From Acetobacter aceti (lineage in GTDB: Bacteria; Pseudomonadota; Alphaproteobacteria; Acetobacterales; Acetobacteraceae), in NCBI RefSeq assembly GCF_002005445.1, contig NZ_CP014692.1:1302001-1366000 (forward strand): DNA of 64,000 bases, written 5' to 3'. The notes under the pieces are model-generated. The model did not search any database, was not told the origin of the DNA, and saw only the letters and a program-made list of their open reading frames with translations. Of this stretch, positions 18,070 to 26,859 are shown in pieces (within the stretch, counting starts at the first letter, position 1; the number at the start of each line of letters is the position of its first letter). The translations under genes and the position numbers were made by a program.

Positions 18070-21000
18070 GCGGTTTCTCCTTCCGGGTGTGGCATCTGTT
18101 TTCCATGACGGCGTGAATGAATGGCGGCGAAAACACACGGTACGAAGATCAGTGTCGAGAGTGTCGCGACAATCAGCCCCCCCATGACAGCCCGTCCGAG
18201 GGGAGCATTCTGGGAGTTGCTCATGGCCATGGGCAGCATGCCCACGATCATGGCCGATGCTGTCATCAGCACGGGACGTATGCGCTCGAAACCGGCATCG
18301 ACCGCCGCTTTCACGGCGTCGCCGTGGCGCATCAGCTCGTCACGGGCAAAGGACACGACCAGAATGGAGTTCGCCGTCGCCGTACCCATGCACATGATCG
18401 CACCTGTCAGGGCCGGAACGGACAGCGCCGTATGCGTCAGGAACAGCGACCAGGCGATGCCGGCCAGCGCTCCGGGGAGGGCGGTGATGATGATGAACGG
18501 ATCAAGCCAGGACTGGAAGTTGACCACAATCACCAGATACACCAGCAGGATCGACATGGCGAGGCCGCCGATCAGCTGGATATAGGCGGCGTTCATCGTC
18601 ACGCCCTGACCGTTCACGGTCATGGAAGAGCCGCGCGGAAGACGCTCCTGCTCCTGCTCGACAATACGGTTCACCTGTTTCGCCACGCGACCGAGATCAA
18701 GCCCTTCATTGGAGGCGTAGATGTCAAAGACCGGCATGATGTTGTAGTGCGCGATTTCGCCGGGTGTGCCGGTCGGGGCAATTTCACTCAGACCACCCAG
18801 AATCTGCGGTGACGCACCTGTCGGATTGCCATCTCCCTTGTCGATCGGGGTCAGTTCCAGATCATTCAGAGTCTGGAGGAAGTGGGACGGGGTCTGGATG
18901 TCGATCAGATGTGAAACGCCGGTCTTCGGATCAAGCCAGTAGACCTGTCCGACCTGCGAGCTGCCCGAGAGCGAGATCAACATGTTGTTGGTGATATTCG
19001 CTTCGGTGATGCCGGTTCCCAGGGCGAAGCTGCGTCGTGCATTGACCAGCAATGTCGGCGTGGTCATCGGCTGCTGAACGGAGATGTCCGTCAGGCCCGG
19101 AACATGCCTCAGGCGGGCGGCAAGATGATTGGCGAAGGCGAAATTCTCTTTCAGGTTTCGTCCGATGATCTGCACATCCAGAGGTGCTGGCGCACCAAAA
19201 TTGAGGATCTTGGCGGTCAGATCCGCAGGCTGGAAGGTGATCTGCGTGCCGGGGAACGTGCGCGCAAGGCCATTCCGCAGAATCTGGCGGTATTCCGCAA
19301 CAGGGGATTCCTCATTCTTTAGCGTGATCGTCAGATCGCAGTCCTGCGCTCCGACTGTCGGCGTGGGAATGAAGGCCTGATTGAGGGCGCTGAATGGCAG
19401 TCCGCAGTTATCGACAATCGTTTCGACCTGTCCGGGAAGCAGGCGGCTGATCTCATCGTTGATGAGCTGGGAAATCTTGCCTGATTCTTCAATGCGTGTG
19501 CCGAGGGGCGCGCGCATATGCATGGCGAGAGAGTTCGACTTGATCTCGGGGAAGAAGTCCTGTCCGACGAAAAAAAGCAGACCGAGCGATGAGAGTGAGG
19601 CGACGAGGAACCCCCCGATAAAGGTGCCTCGAATGCTTTGAAGGTGCGCCAGCATGTCACGATAGGCGTGGCGGAACCGTTCGAACTTCGCTTCAAACCC
19701 GCGCTGGAAACGGCCGAAGAAGGATTTCGGCTCTCCAGCGGCATGCCCGTGTCCGGCGGCGACCTGTGCCGCCAGCATGTATTTGGCCATGGTTGGAACG
19801 AGCGTTCTGGACAGGATGAAGGAAGCGATCATCGCGAAGATGATGGCTTCAGCCATGGGCATGAACAACCATCCGGCCACGCCGCTGAGCTGGAAGAGCG
19901 GCATCCAGACGATACAGATGCACAGCGTTGAGACGAAGGTGGCGATGACGATCTGGTTGGCGGCATCAATGATCGCCGTTTCCAGATCCTTGTCCATGGC
20001 CAGATGCGCATCGATATTTTCGATCATGACGGTCGCGTCATCGACCAGAATACCGACGGCCAGCGCCAGTCCGCCCAGGGTCATGACATTGATGGTCTGA
20101 CCGGCCCAGCCCAGGGAGATGATCGAGCACAGCATGGCGAGCGGAATGGACGTCGCGATGATGACGGTCGACCGCCATGAGCCAAGGAACAGCAGCACAA
20201 CCAGCCCGGTCAGGCAGGCGGCTGTCAGCATTTCCTGCACCACGTCGCGGACAGATTCCTTCACGAACGTGGAGGCGTCGTTGATGACATGAATATCCAC
20301 GCCCGGAGGCAGTGTTTTCTGGATACCCGGCAGGAGTTTCTTGACCCCGGCCACGACATCCAGTGTCGAGGCGTCGCCACTCTTCATGATGACGATCAGC
20401 ACGCCCTGCTGCCCTTTGACCAGCACAAGATTGGTCTGGGGCGGCCCTCCCTGATGCACCCAGGCGACGTCGCGCATGTACACGACAGAATTGCCAACCT
20501 GTTTGATCGGGAGTTCGTTCAGCGTATCGATTTCGCGCGGGGACGCGTTGGTCTGCACCATCCAGTCGAAGGCGCCGATCTTCTGGTCACCGGCGGGAAG
20601 GACGATATTCTGCTTTCCAAGAGCCGTGGAAACGTCAACCGGCGACAGTCCATGCGCAAGCAGTTTGGTCGGATCGAGATCCACCATGACGTTGCCCGGC
20701 TGACCACCATAAGGATTGGGAATGGCCGCGCCCGCGACGGACACCAGCGCCGGTCTGATCAGGTTCGACGACATGTCGTAGATTTGGGATGCTGTCAGAT
20801 GCGTCGAAGAGACCTGAAGTGTCAGGACCGGGACGGAAGAAGCATTGTAGGTGAGAACGAGCGGGGGAGTGGACCCCGTCGGCATCTGTTTCAGAACAGT
20901 CTGGGAGACGGCTGTGATCTGGGTCTGCGCGGCGGAAGGGTCCGTGCCGGGCTGAAAGAACACCTTGACGATGCCGCGTCCGTAGTAGGACTGGCTTTCG

Positions 21001-21245
21001 ATGTGTTCGATATTATTGACCGTGGCTGTCAGCGCGCGTTCATAATAGTAAATGACGCGGCCCGACATATCTTCCGGCATAAGACCGGTATAGGTCCAGA
21101 CAACGGCGACCACAGGAATTCGAATGCTTGGAAAGACGTCTGTTGGCGTCGATACGATAGCACGAAGACCAAACACCAGTATCAGGATCGACAGGACGAC
21201 GAAAGTATAAGGACGCTTCAGAGCGACCAGAACGATCTCATTCAT
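18066..21245 (-). CDS. RND efflux permease (AcrB/HAE1-like)
   Basis: Proton-driven inner-membrane efflux transporter, 1059 residues with the standard 12-helix, two-loop layout. The helix-4 proton-relay acids are in GILVDDATVMIENIDAH. RND repeats are seen at FVVLSILILVFGLRAIVSTP and later ALTGAIMCMGTATANSILVV. First gene of a pump-adaptor-channel operon. No local regulator gene is present, so control and substrates are unknown; multidrug or solvent efflux is inferred from the family. Confidence 0.93.
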   Translation of the reverse strand: MNEIVLVALKRPYTFVVLSILILVFGLRAIVSTPTDVFPSIRIPVVAVVWTYTGLMPEDMSGRVIYYYERALTATVNNIEHIESQSYYGRGIVKVFFQPGTDPSAAQTQITAVSQTVLKQMPTGSTPPLVLTYNASSVPVLTLQVSSTHLTASQIYDMSSNLIRPALVSVAGAAIPNPYGGQPGNVMVDLDPTKLLAHGLSPVDVSTALGKQNIVLPAGDQKIGAFDWMVQTNASPREIDTLNELPIKQVGNSVVYMRDVAWVHQGGPPQTNLVLVKGQQGVLIVIMKSGDASTLDVVAGVKKLLPGIQKTLPPGVDIHVINDASTFVKESVRDVVQEMLTAACLTGLVVLLFLGSWRSTVIIATSIPLAMLCSIISLGWAGQTINVMTLGGLALAVGILVDDATVMIENIDAHLAMDKDLETAIIDAANQIVIATFVSTLCICIVWMPLFQLSGVAGWLFMPMAEAIIFAMIASFILSRTLVPTMAKYMLAAQVAAGHGHAAGEPKSFFGRFQRGFEAKFERFRHAYRDMLAHLQSIRGTFIGGFLVASLSSLGLLFFVGQDFFPEIKSNSLAMHMRAPLGTRIEESGKISQLINDEISRLLPGQVETIVDNCGLPFSALNQAFIPTPTVGAQDCDLTITLKNEESPVAEYRQILRNGLARTFPGTQITFQPADLTAKILNFGAPAPLDVQIIGRNLKENFAFANHLAARLRHVPGLTDISVQQPMTTPTLLVNARRSFALGTGITEANITNNMLISLSGSSQVGQVYWLDPKTGVSHLIDIQTPSHFLQTLNDLELTPIDKGDGNPTGASPQILGGLSEIAPTGTPGEIAHYNIMPVFDIYASNEGLDLGRVAKQVNRIVEQEQERLPRGSSMTVNGQGVTMNAAYIQLIGGLAMSILLVYLVIVVNFQSWLDPFIIITALPGALAGIAWSLFLTHTALSVPALTGAIMCMGTATANSILVVSFARDELMRHGDAVKAAVDAGFERIRPVLMTASAMIVGMLPMAMSNSQNAPLGRAVMGGLIVATLSTLIFVPCVFAAIHSRRHGKQMPHPEGETA

Positions 21246-21874
21246 GCCGATCCATTTCCGGACTGCTCTGAACTGGATGGAATGTTCATGTGGTCCTCTG
21301 TGACAGCAGGCACGGCATGATGCCAGTAAATTACTTTTTATGGTATGTTCTGAGCCCGTACATACCAGCGCATAACATCAAGCTACAGCAACCCGTGGTT
21401 AAAGTTTCCCGTCCCCGGCGCTGTTGGTACTTTTTCAGGGCTCTGCCTTACCGGTGGTTCTGGCCGAGGGCAAATGCTTCTTTTGAGGAAAAACACTGGA
21501 AACGGCAGCCTCCACTCCTGTCAGAAACCTTTTCGGCTGAGACTCTATCGCTGGTTTTTAGAAAATCTCTCTGTTCGTGTCTCGGGTCTGAAAAATATTT
21601 GTGACAGCTTTCCTGTAAATAACTAAATTAAATAGTAATATTGTATTTCTGCTTCCACAGGCTTTTTCGATTCTGTCTGAAAAAGGAAATGAGAAGTCAT
21701 AAAATTTTTTCTGGCCGTAAAATATGAAATCAATATATTTTAACATATTGATTTAAATACATAATTATAAAACGATTTAAAATAGTTATATAATTATGTA
21801 AAATTATTATATCCATTTTTTGTTTCGTTGTTTGTTGACCGGGCGGCTTGAATGTGCCTCAATACGTTCACACC
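21246..21874. other. AT-rich intergenic region
   Basis: Separates the leftward efflux operon from the rightward cysteine cluster. 21600-21840 is strongly AT-rich. Reading frames of 60-105 codons here (for example 21290-21604) have no protein-like composition or usable ribosome-binding site. Promoters for both operons should lie here, but none can be assigned. Confidence 0.4.
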
Positions 21875-21994
21875 ATGAACGGTGTTTTGAAGAAGATGGG
21901 AATCATGCACGCGATGTCAGATCGAATGTGTCGCACGACCCGATGTCGGGTCGACTGCGCTGACGCCCTGAAGGGCGTCATTCACCTCCGATAG
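21875..21994 (+). CDS. Possible cysteine leader peptide upstream of cysE
   Basis: A 39-codon open frame with Cys at positions 19, 24 and 28 (core MCRTTRCRVDCADA) and two perfect palindromes inside its second half. It ends 48 bp before the next gene and 247 bp before cysE. Several in-frame ATGs (21875, 21896, 21905, 21914, 21926) are possible starts; none has a strong ribosome-binding site. Clustered Cys codons beside hairpins just before a cysteine-biosynthesis gene suggest attenuation by cysteine supply. The frame and codons are seen; the function is inference. Confidence 0.4.
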   Translation: MNGVLKKMGIMHAMSDRMCRTTRCRVDCADALKGVIHLR

Positions 21995-22018
21995 CCGGCA
22001 GCGATCTGTCGGCCGGCC
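21936..22018 (+). promoter_or_regulatory. Three hairpins upstream of the cysE unit
   Basis: Hairpin 1 CGACCCGATGTCGGGTCG (21936-21953), hairpin 2 TGACGCCCTGAAGGGCGTCA (21961-21980) and a GCCGGC/GCCGGC stem (21994-21999 with 22012-22017) follow one another. The first two are perfect. The second Cys codon of the leader frame (21944-21946) sits in the loop of hairpin 1. No T-run follows, so a factor-independent terminator is not evident; control at the level of translation or Rho is possible. Confidence 0.5.
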
Positions 22019-22042
22019 ATTTGGTCAGGAAGGCGGATTGCC

Positions 22043-22261
22043 ATGTATGAGTCTCATGCTGTTGAAATTGATGGTGTTTTTCTGGGCGCCATCATTCTGG
22101 ATACCAACCGGACATCCCACCGTTTTTATGCGACACACGACAGCGTCCGTGTTCTGCACAATCAGATTCTGAACGAACGAAGAGAACTGGTCCGGCGTGC
22201 AGCCGCTCAGTTTCGTGGCTCTGCGCGAAACGGAGGCCAGCATGCTTATCACTCGGCCTGA
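22043..22261 (+). CDS. Small protein upstream of cysE
   Basis: 72 residues, unknown function. ATG at 22043 is preceded by AGGAAGG at about 9 nt, a good ribosome-binding site. The stop overlaps the cysE start by 20 nt, implying translational coupling. The first 58 residues (AVEIDGVFLGAIIL ... RRAAAQFR) are protein-like, with a hydrophobic strand followed by an amphipathic helix; I believe similar short proteins occur beside serine acetyltransferase genes in related bacteria, but could not check. No motif recognised. Confidence 0.6.
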   Translation: MYESHAVEIDGVFLGAIILDTNRTSHRFYATHDSVRVLHNQILNERRELVRRAAAQFRGSARNGGQHAYHSA

Positions 22262-23132
22262 TGGTGTCGATGCACAAGCTCTGATCCGACAGGAAGCCGT
22301 GGTGCAGCAGGAGGGACGCGGTCATGGCGCTCCTTTCCAGGAGGGTGGAGCAGCTCAACTCTGGCGGCTGATGCGCAAGGAAGCGCGACTTAACGCCGAT
22401 ATGGTTCTGATCGGATTGATCCGGAGTTGCATTCTTGATCAGCGGGATCTGGCTGGTGGTCTGGCGCGCCTTCTTTCTTCCAAATTTGCGGGAGAAATGG
22501 TGCCTGCGCAGGTTCTCAACGCGCTGATCCGTGATTTTTTCCAGATCCGACCGGATGCTGCTGAAATGGCGGCCGCAGACCTGTGCTCAATAAGAGAAAG
22601 AGATCCGGCCGCAGTCGACCACATCACGCCGTTTCTCTTTTTTAAAGGCTTTCAGGCGGTGCAGGCTCATCGCGTTGCACACTGGCTGTGGCATGAGGAC
22701 CGGAAGTTTCTCGCGCGTTATATCCAGGGGAGGGCATCCGAGCTGTTTGCTGTGGATATTCATCCTGCCGCACAGCTTGGAAAGAGAATCATGTTCGATC
22801 ATGGCACTGGCATCGTGGTGGGTGAGAGTGCCGTGGTGGAGGACGACGTTGCTCTGCTCCAGAATGTCACGCTGGGCGGGACAGGTAAGGAGGGTGGAGA
22901 TCGGCATCCGAAAGTGCGTCGCGGCGCACTGATTGGAACCGGCGCAAAAGTGCTGGGCAATATCGAGATTGGTGAAGGCGCTAAAATAGGCGCGGGAGCG
23001 ATCGTTTTAAAATCTGTTGAACCATATACGACCGTTGTCGGTAATCCAGCTCGACCTGTGGGTAAAAAACACACGGAATTACCTTCCCTGACAATGGATC
23101 AGTCTCTTCCCGTTGTGGATTATGTAATCTGA
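22242..23132 (+). CDS. cysE: Serine O-acetyltransferase
   Basis: Makes O-acetylserine from serine and acetyl-CoA, the first step of cysteine synthesis. 296 residues. The N-terminal helical domain is at about 40-150. The left-handed beta-helix follows with the active-site stretch MFDHGTGIVVGESAVVEDD and LGGTGKEGGDRHPKV, then hexapeptide repeats to GNPARPVG. The protein ends in Ile (VDYVI), the residue that docks SAT C-termini into O-acetylserine sulfhydrylase. ATG 22242 follows GGAGG; the GTG at 22197 lacks one. Likely controlled by the upstream leader region. Confidence 0.93.
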   Translation: MLITRPDGVDAQALIRQEAVVQQEGRGHGAPFQEGGAAQLWRLMRKEARLNADMVLIGLIRSCILDQRDLAGGLARLLSSKFAGEMVPAQVLNALIRDFFQIRPDAAEMAAADLCSIRERDPAAVDHITPFLFFKGFQAVQAHRVAHWLWHEDRKFLARYIQGRASELFAVDIHPAAQLGKRIMFDHGTGIVVGESAVVEDDVALLQNVTLGGTGKEGGDRHPKVRRGALIGTGAKVLGNIEIGEGAKIGAGAIVLKSVEPYTTVVGNPARPVGKKHTELPSLTMDQSLPVVDYVI

Positions 23133-23204
23133 ACAGAGACATGAACCGCTTCTTCTAATATTCTTCCGCATAGGCGGTGTTTTTCTCGAGTGACCGGGTT
23201 TTCC

Positions 23205-24854
23205 ATGAATACGACACTTCGCCGAACATTGTTTCTGGCTTCACCTTTTCTTGCTTCTACTCTTCCGCATTACGCAGAAGCGCGTTCCACTGACCCTGAA
23301 GTGCTGGAATTGCGTCGTGAGCTTGCTGCCATGAGGCAGGAAATGGCGGCCATACGCCAAGATTTTCGAGCGCAGGCTCGTAATCATAATAGTATAGAAA
23401 ATATCGGCTCAGTGCGCCGACATAAAAATCAAACACGTCTGGTAAACACGGGAGCAGAAGAGGTCAGACCGGTATTTTCTCAGGTTGCTGAGCGTACCAA
23501 CGGACCGCGTGCCCCGTCTGAAAGTCGGATAGCTACGTCGGAAGGACCCGTTCAATCATGGGCAGACTTCAGGGCCGCCAATGCAAAGGACGAGACCATG
23601 CAGGTTGGCGGCATGAAGATCGGTTTTCCGAAAGGCCGCCCGACGATTGCTTCTGAGGATGGCGCTTATGCGTTTTCTTTAGGTTTAACAGCTCAGGAAG
23701 ATTTCGGAGGATTTCTGGGCGCTGGTCCAAAAAAGGGCGAAGGAAAAGGTAATTTTAACAATTTTACTCAAAATGCACGCCGCATGCGGATATATTTTTC
23801 ATGGCGCTACAAGAATTGGGTTGCAAATGTAACGCCAGACTTCGGTTCTAGTTCTGTTGACGGCACTGTGGGGTTATTTGAGGCCAATCTGAATTACACA
23901 GGTCTCAGGAATACAATTCTGACTGTAGGATATTTCCAACCGCGGATGGAAGAAGAAAGTGCGGAGCGAGCCAATTCCTTCGAATTTCTCGAGCGACCCA
24001 CTATTGTTGATCTGGTGCGCAATATAGCGGGTGGTGTAGCGCGTTTTAGTGTGGGTGGAGAGCACTGGGAAAAACGCTGGTTAGCAGCTGCCTATTTCAC
24101 AGGACAGAAATTTGGCGATCGCAACAAGGATACCACAATCACGGATAGTCAGACGGGGGGTGTCGCTCGTATTGCTGGTCGTCCTTATGTAAGCAGGGAT
24201 ATTGATGTTCATGTCGGAGCGGGAGCAACGGCAGCATTCAAGGTCAATGAGAATCCAAATGGCCGTAATTATACTTTTACCGACAATATGGAAGTTCCTC
24301 TTGGCGAAACATCGCTACTGACATCAGGTGTTCTGACTAATGTTTCGCAGATATGGGCTGCGGGTCCGCAATTGGCACTTCGCTGGAGGCGCTTTTTACT
24401 TAAGAGTGAATATTATCACATCGGTGTTTCACGCAGTAATCAGGCCATCGCTAGCAATCTGCCTTCGTTGGGCTTCGATGGCTGGTATGTCGCCGCAAAT
24501 TACACAATATTCGGTCACCCGCGAGCCTACAATCCTAAAACGGCTGCATTTACGACACCTGGCGTCGAGTATGATTTTGCTCCATCCCAGAATCACTGGG
24601 GCGCACTGGAATTCAGTGGTCGCTGGAGTGTTACAAATCTTGCTGATGTAGCTGGGCAGGGTGGTTCTGGAGTCAATGGTAATCAACAGACTGTCTGGGA
24701 AACCGGTTTTAACTGGTATCCTAATCAACATTTCAAATTTATGCTCGACTATGCCCATTACATAGTTTCCCGCTCCAAAGGTGTGAGCGGAGGTATCAAT
24801 GTGCTCGGTCGTGACGGCAACGCTCTTGTAGCCAGAGCTCAGGCGACATTTTAA
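23205..24854 (+). CDS. Phosphate/sulfate-type porin (OprP/OprO-like)
   Basis: Outer-membrane beta-barrel protein of about 549 residues. N-terminal signal sequence (LFLASPFLASTLPHYAEA), then a coiled-coil segment (VLELRRELAAMRQEMAAIRQ), a linker, and a barrel of alternating strands ending in the terminal aromatic residue (ARAQATF). Blocks such as RRMRIYFSWRYKNWVANVTP and LTVGYFQPRMEEESAERANS resemble anion-selective OprP/OprO porins. Placed between serine acetyltransferase and a sulfate-binding protein (17 bp to the latter), so sulfate or an organosulfur anion is a plausible substrate. ATG 23205 preferred over GTG 23190; the ribosome-binding site is weak. Confidence 0.8.
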   Translation: MNTTLRRTLFLASPFLASTLPHYAEARSTDPEVLELRRELAAMRQEMAAIRQDFRAQARNHNSIENIGSVRRHKNQTRLVNTGAEEVRPVFSQVAERTNGPRAPSESRIATSEGPVQSWADFRAANAKDETMQVGGMKIGFPKGRPTIASEDGAYAFSLGLTAQEDFGGFLGAGPKKGEGKGNFNNFTQNARRMRIYFSWRYKNWVANVTPDFGSSSVDGTVGLFEANLNYTGLRNTILTVGYFQPRMEEESAERANSFEFLERPTIVDLVRNIAGGVARFSVGGEHWEKRWLAAAYFTGQKFGDRNKDTTITDSQTGGVARIAGRPYVSRDIDVHVGAGATAAFKVNENPNGRNYTFTDNMEVPLGETSLLTSGVLTNVSQIWAAGPQLALRWRRFLLKSEYYHIGVSRSNQAIASNLPSLGFDGWYVAANYTIFGHPRAYNPKTAAFTTPGVEYDFAPSQNHWGALEFSGRWSVTNLADVAGQGGSGVNGNQQTVWETGFNWYPNQHFKFMLDYAHYIVSRSKGVSGGINVLGRDGNALVARAQATF

Positions 24855-24870
24855 AAACAGGAAGATGTTT

Positions 24871-25902
24871 ATGAAAAATACTCTTGCTTTTACTCGTCGT
24901 GTTTTTCTTAAGGGGAATGTCGCGGCTGCCATTGCCAGCTTTGTGGGAGGCGTGCATTCAGCGTACGCCGCAAGCTGGTCACTCCTGAATGTTTCATATG
25001 ACCCAACGCGTGAGCTTTACGCTGACATCAACAAATCTTTTTCGGCATTCTGGTCCAAGGAGCATCCTGATGACCGGGTGCTGGTGAAAACATCACACGG
25101 CGGTTCCGGAGCTCAGTCTCGCTCTGTTCTGGAGGGGGCGCCGGCTGACATCGTCACACTCGGTCTGGCCTACGATATCGATATTCTGGCTCAGCACGGA
25201 TTGCTGGCGGCGGACTGGCAGAAGCGTCTGCCGCATAATTCCACGCCATTCACCAGCACGATCGTGTTTCTGGTGCGCAAGGGTAACCCAAAGAACATTC
25301 ACGACTGGCCTGACCTCATCCGTGACGACGTGTCCGTGATTACACCCAATCCCAAAACATCCGGTGGCGCACGCTGGAACTATCTTGCCGCGTGGGGCTG
25401 GGCGCTGCGTACACATGGTCAGTCAGAAGATGCCGCAAAAGATTACCTGAAGGCTCTCTTCAGGCATGTTCCTGTTCTCGATACGGGTGCGAGAGGGGCG
25501 ACAAACTCCTTCGTGCAGCGTCATCTGGGGGATGTGCTGATTGCGTGGGAAAACGAAGCACTGCTCGCAGCCCGCGATGTGGGGCCGGACCAGTTTGACA
25601 TCGTTGTACCGTCTGTCAGTGTTCTTGCCGAGCCGCCTGTTGCCGTTGTTGACAGGAATGTCAAGGCGCATGGTACTGAAGCGGTGACGACTGCCTATGC
25701 GGAATTCCTCTTCACACCGGAGGCACAGAAACTCGGGGCGAAGCACTATTACCGTCCGGTCGATCCTGCGATCCTCGCCGGAACGAAAGACGTTTTCCAG
25801 AAGGTTGAAACCTTTGACATCGCCAGTCTCGGTGGATGGCAGGTTGTGCAGAAAAAGCATTTCAGTGAAAATGGTGTGTTTGATCAGCTTTACAGCAAAT
25901 AA
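24871..25902 (+). CDS. sbp: Second sulfate-binding protein
   Basis: Periplasmic sulfate/thiosulfate receptor, 343 residues, paralogous to the protein at 12090-13127 (shared LLNVSYDPTRELY, GGSGAQSRSVLEGAPADI, TPNPKTSGGARWNYLAAWGW, C-terminal FDQLY). A strong twin-arginine motif (TRRVFLKGN) begins the signal peptide, which ends near SAYA. ATG 24871 is 8 nt after AGGA; an ATG 6 nt upstream is too close. No permease or ATPase genes accompany it, so it probably feeds the CysTWA complex encoded at 9343-12097. Confidence 0.9.
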   Translation: MKNTLAFTRRVFLKGNVAAAIASFVGGVHSAYAASWSLLNVSYDPTRELYADINKSFSAFWSKEHPDDRVLVKTSHGGSGAQSRSVLEGAPADIVTLGLAYDIDILAQHGLLAADWQKRLPHNSTPFTSTIVFLVRKGNPKNIHDWPDLIRDDVSVITPNPKTSGGARWNYLAAWGWALRTHGQSEDAAKDYLKALFRHVPVLDTGARGATNSFVQRHLGDVLIAWENEALLAARDVGPDQFDIVVPSVSVLAEPPVAVVDRNVKAHGTEAVTTAYAEFLFTPEAQKLGAKHYYRPVDPAILAGTKDVFQKVETFDIASLGGWQVVQKKHFSENGVFDQLYSK

Positions 25903-26261
25903 TGTTCGGATGATTTCTGATTGGCCGGGTAGTCAGTCAATCAGGATCATTGAAGCAAATCCGGGTAAAGTGCATGTAAGCTTGGCTGTTTAGAACAATA
26001 TCCGGTCAGACTAGATCGTCTGATCAGATAAATTTTATGAATACAATGAGTTGTATTGATATTTATTCTCCAGTCTAAACGGATGGGCTGCGGGAGCGCC
26101 TGGGCCACGCAGGATGTGCGGGCAGGACGTAGCGATTGAAAGCATCGCTCGGCGCGTTGCGCCAAACTGTCGTTGATCAGAAGACCTGCTCTGACAAAGT
26201 GGTCCTGTCCTGTCCCGCGACGTGCGCTTACCGCCTGTCATAGTTGCAGCTTACTGTCTTG
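25903..26261. other. Intergenic region, possible terminator and debris
   Basis: CTGATTG (25916-25922) pairs with CAATCAG (25937-25943), a 7-bp stem soon after the sulfate-binding protein stop that may aid termination. The rest, including 26060-26261, has no convincing gene and borders a transposase relic, so it may be insertion debris. Confidence 0.35.
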
Positions 26262-26454
26262 CTACGGTTGCCTTTACGCATTGCAGACCACTATCGTCTC
26301 GCTGATGATGGCCTCCGCCTTGCTGTTTGCAGCGTCAGCGCTTCAGGCATTGTTCACAGTTTTTTCTCTTGATATTGTTGAAGTCCACGCGGCCGCAGGT
26401 AAGCTTTATTTTTTCGTCGTCATGGGACGGGCAAGGGGCTTTGCGATGACGTAA
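26262..26454 (+). pseudogene. IS481-type transposase remnant
   Basis: The translation CLYALQTTI followed, after a degraded stretch, by SLDIVEVHAAAGKLYFFVVM matches the order and wording of IS481-family transposases (CLYALQ.TIPHLTRSSL and, after about 45 residues, the catalytic-core start HIDIAEV...GKLYLFVAI). Only this middle piece survives; the N-terminus and most of the DDE core are missing. A 93-codon frame (26173-26454) covers it but is not a functional gene. Family assignment is from memory of the family. Confidence 0.55.
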
Positions 26455-26859
26455 CTACTGGTCAACGACAACAGAAAAACGACCTTATCGAGGCACATGA
26501 TTCTGACCGACAGTGTCGTCAAGTTCGCCGTGTCGTAGTGTAGAATAGGCATGATCGCCTGATATTCCAGGCGAAGGCTCAGGCCACTCAACAATCTGAC
26601 ACCTTGCGAGAATACGTCCGCCAGTCGGACTTTTAAAGAAGAATTTCATCGCATATCCGGTACATCAAATCACAGAAGTAAAAACCTGATGGAAAATCAA
26701 CCGGATGATGATGTGTCTGGCGTGAGATGATGATCTGGTAAAGAAACGACTTTGTCGCAATATCCATGAAAACCGTCGGTTTTTTTATTCCTATATCGAA
26801 ACATAAAGGCTATCGGATAAGCATCCTAACGAGCTTGCGAGCTTCATGAAAGGAGCGTC
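26455..26859. other. Intergenic region upstream of the TonB receptor
   Basis: No gene seen. Just before the receptor is a direct repeat (GAGCTT twice, 26831-26844) and the receptor's ribosome-binding site AAAGGAG. Promoter not assignable. Confidence 0.35.

Noticed and set aside
21290-21604. 104-codon frame between the efflux operon and cysE cluster
   Set aside because: Aromatic/basic-rich chance composition and no usable ribosome-binding site; it overlaps the expected promoter region.
26173-26454. 93-codon frame as a membrane protein
   Set aside because: Hydrophobic by chance; the recognisable parts are pieces of an IS481-type transposase.
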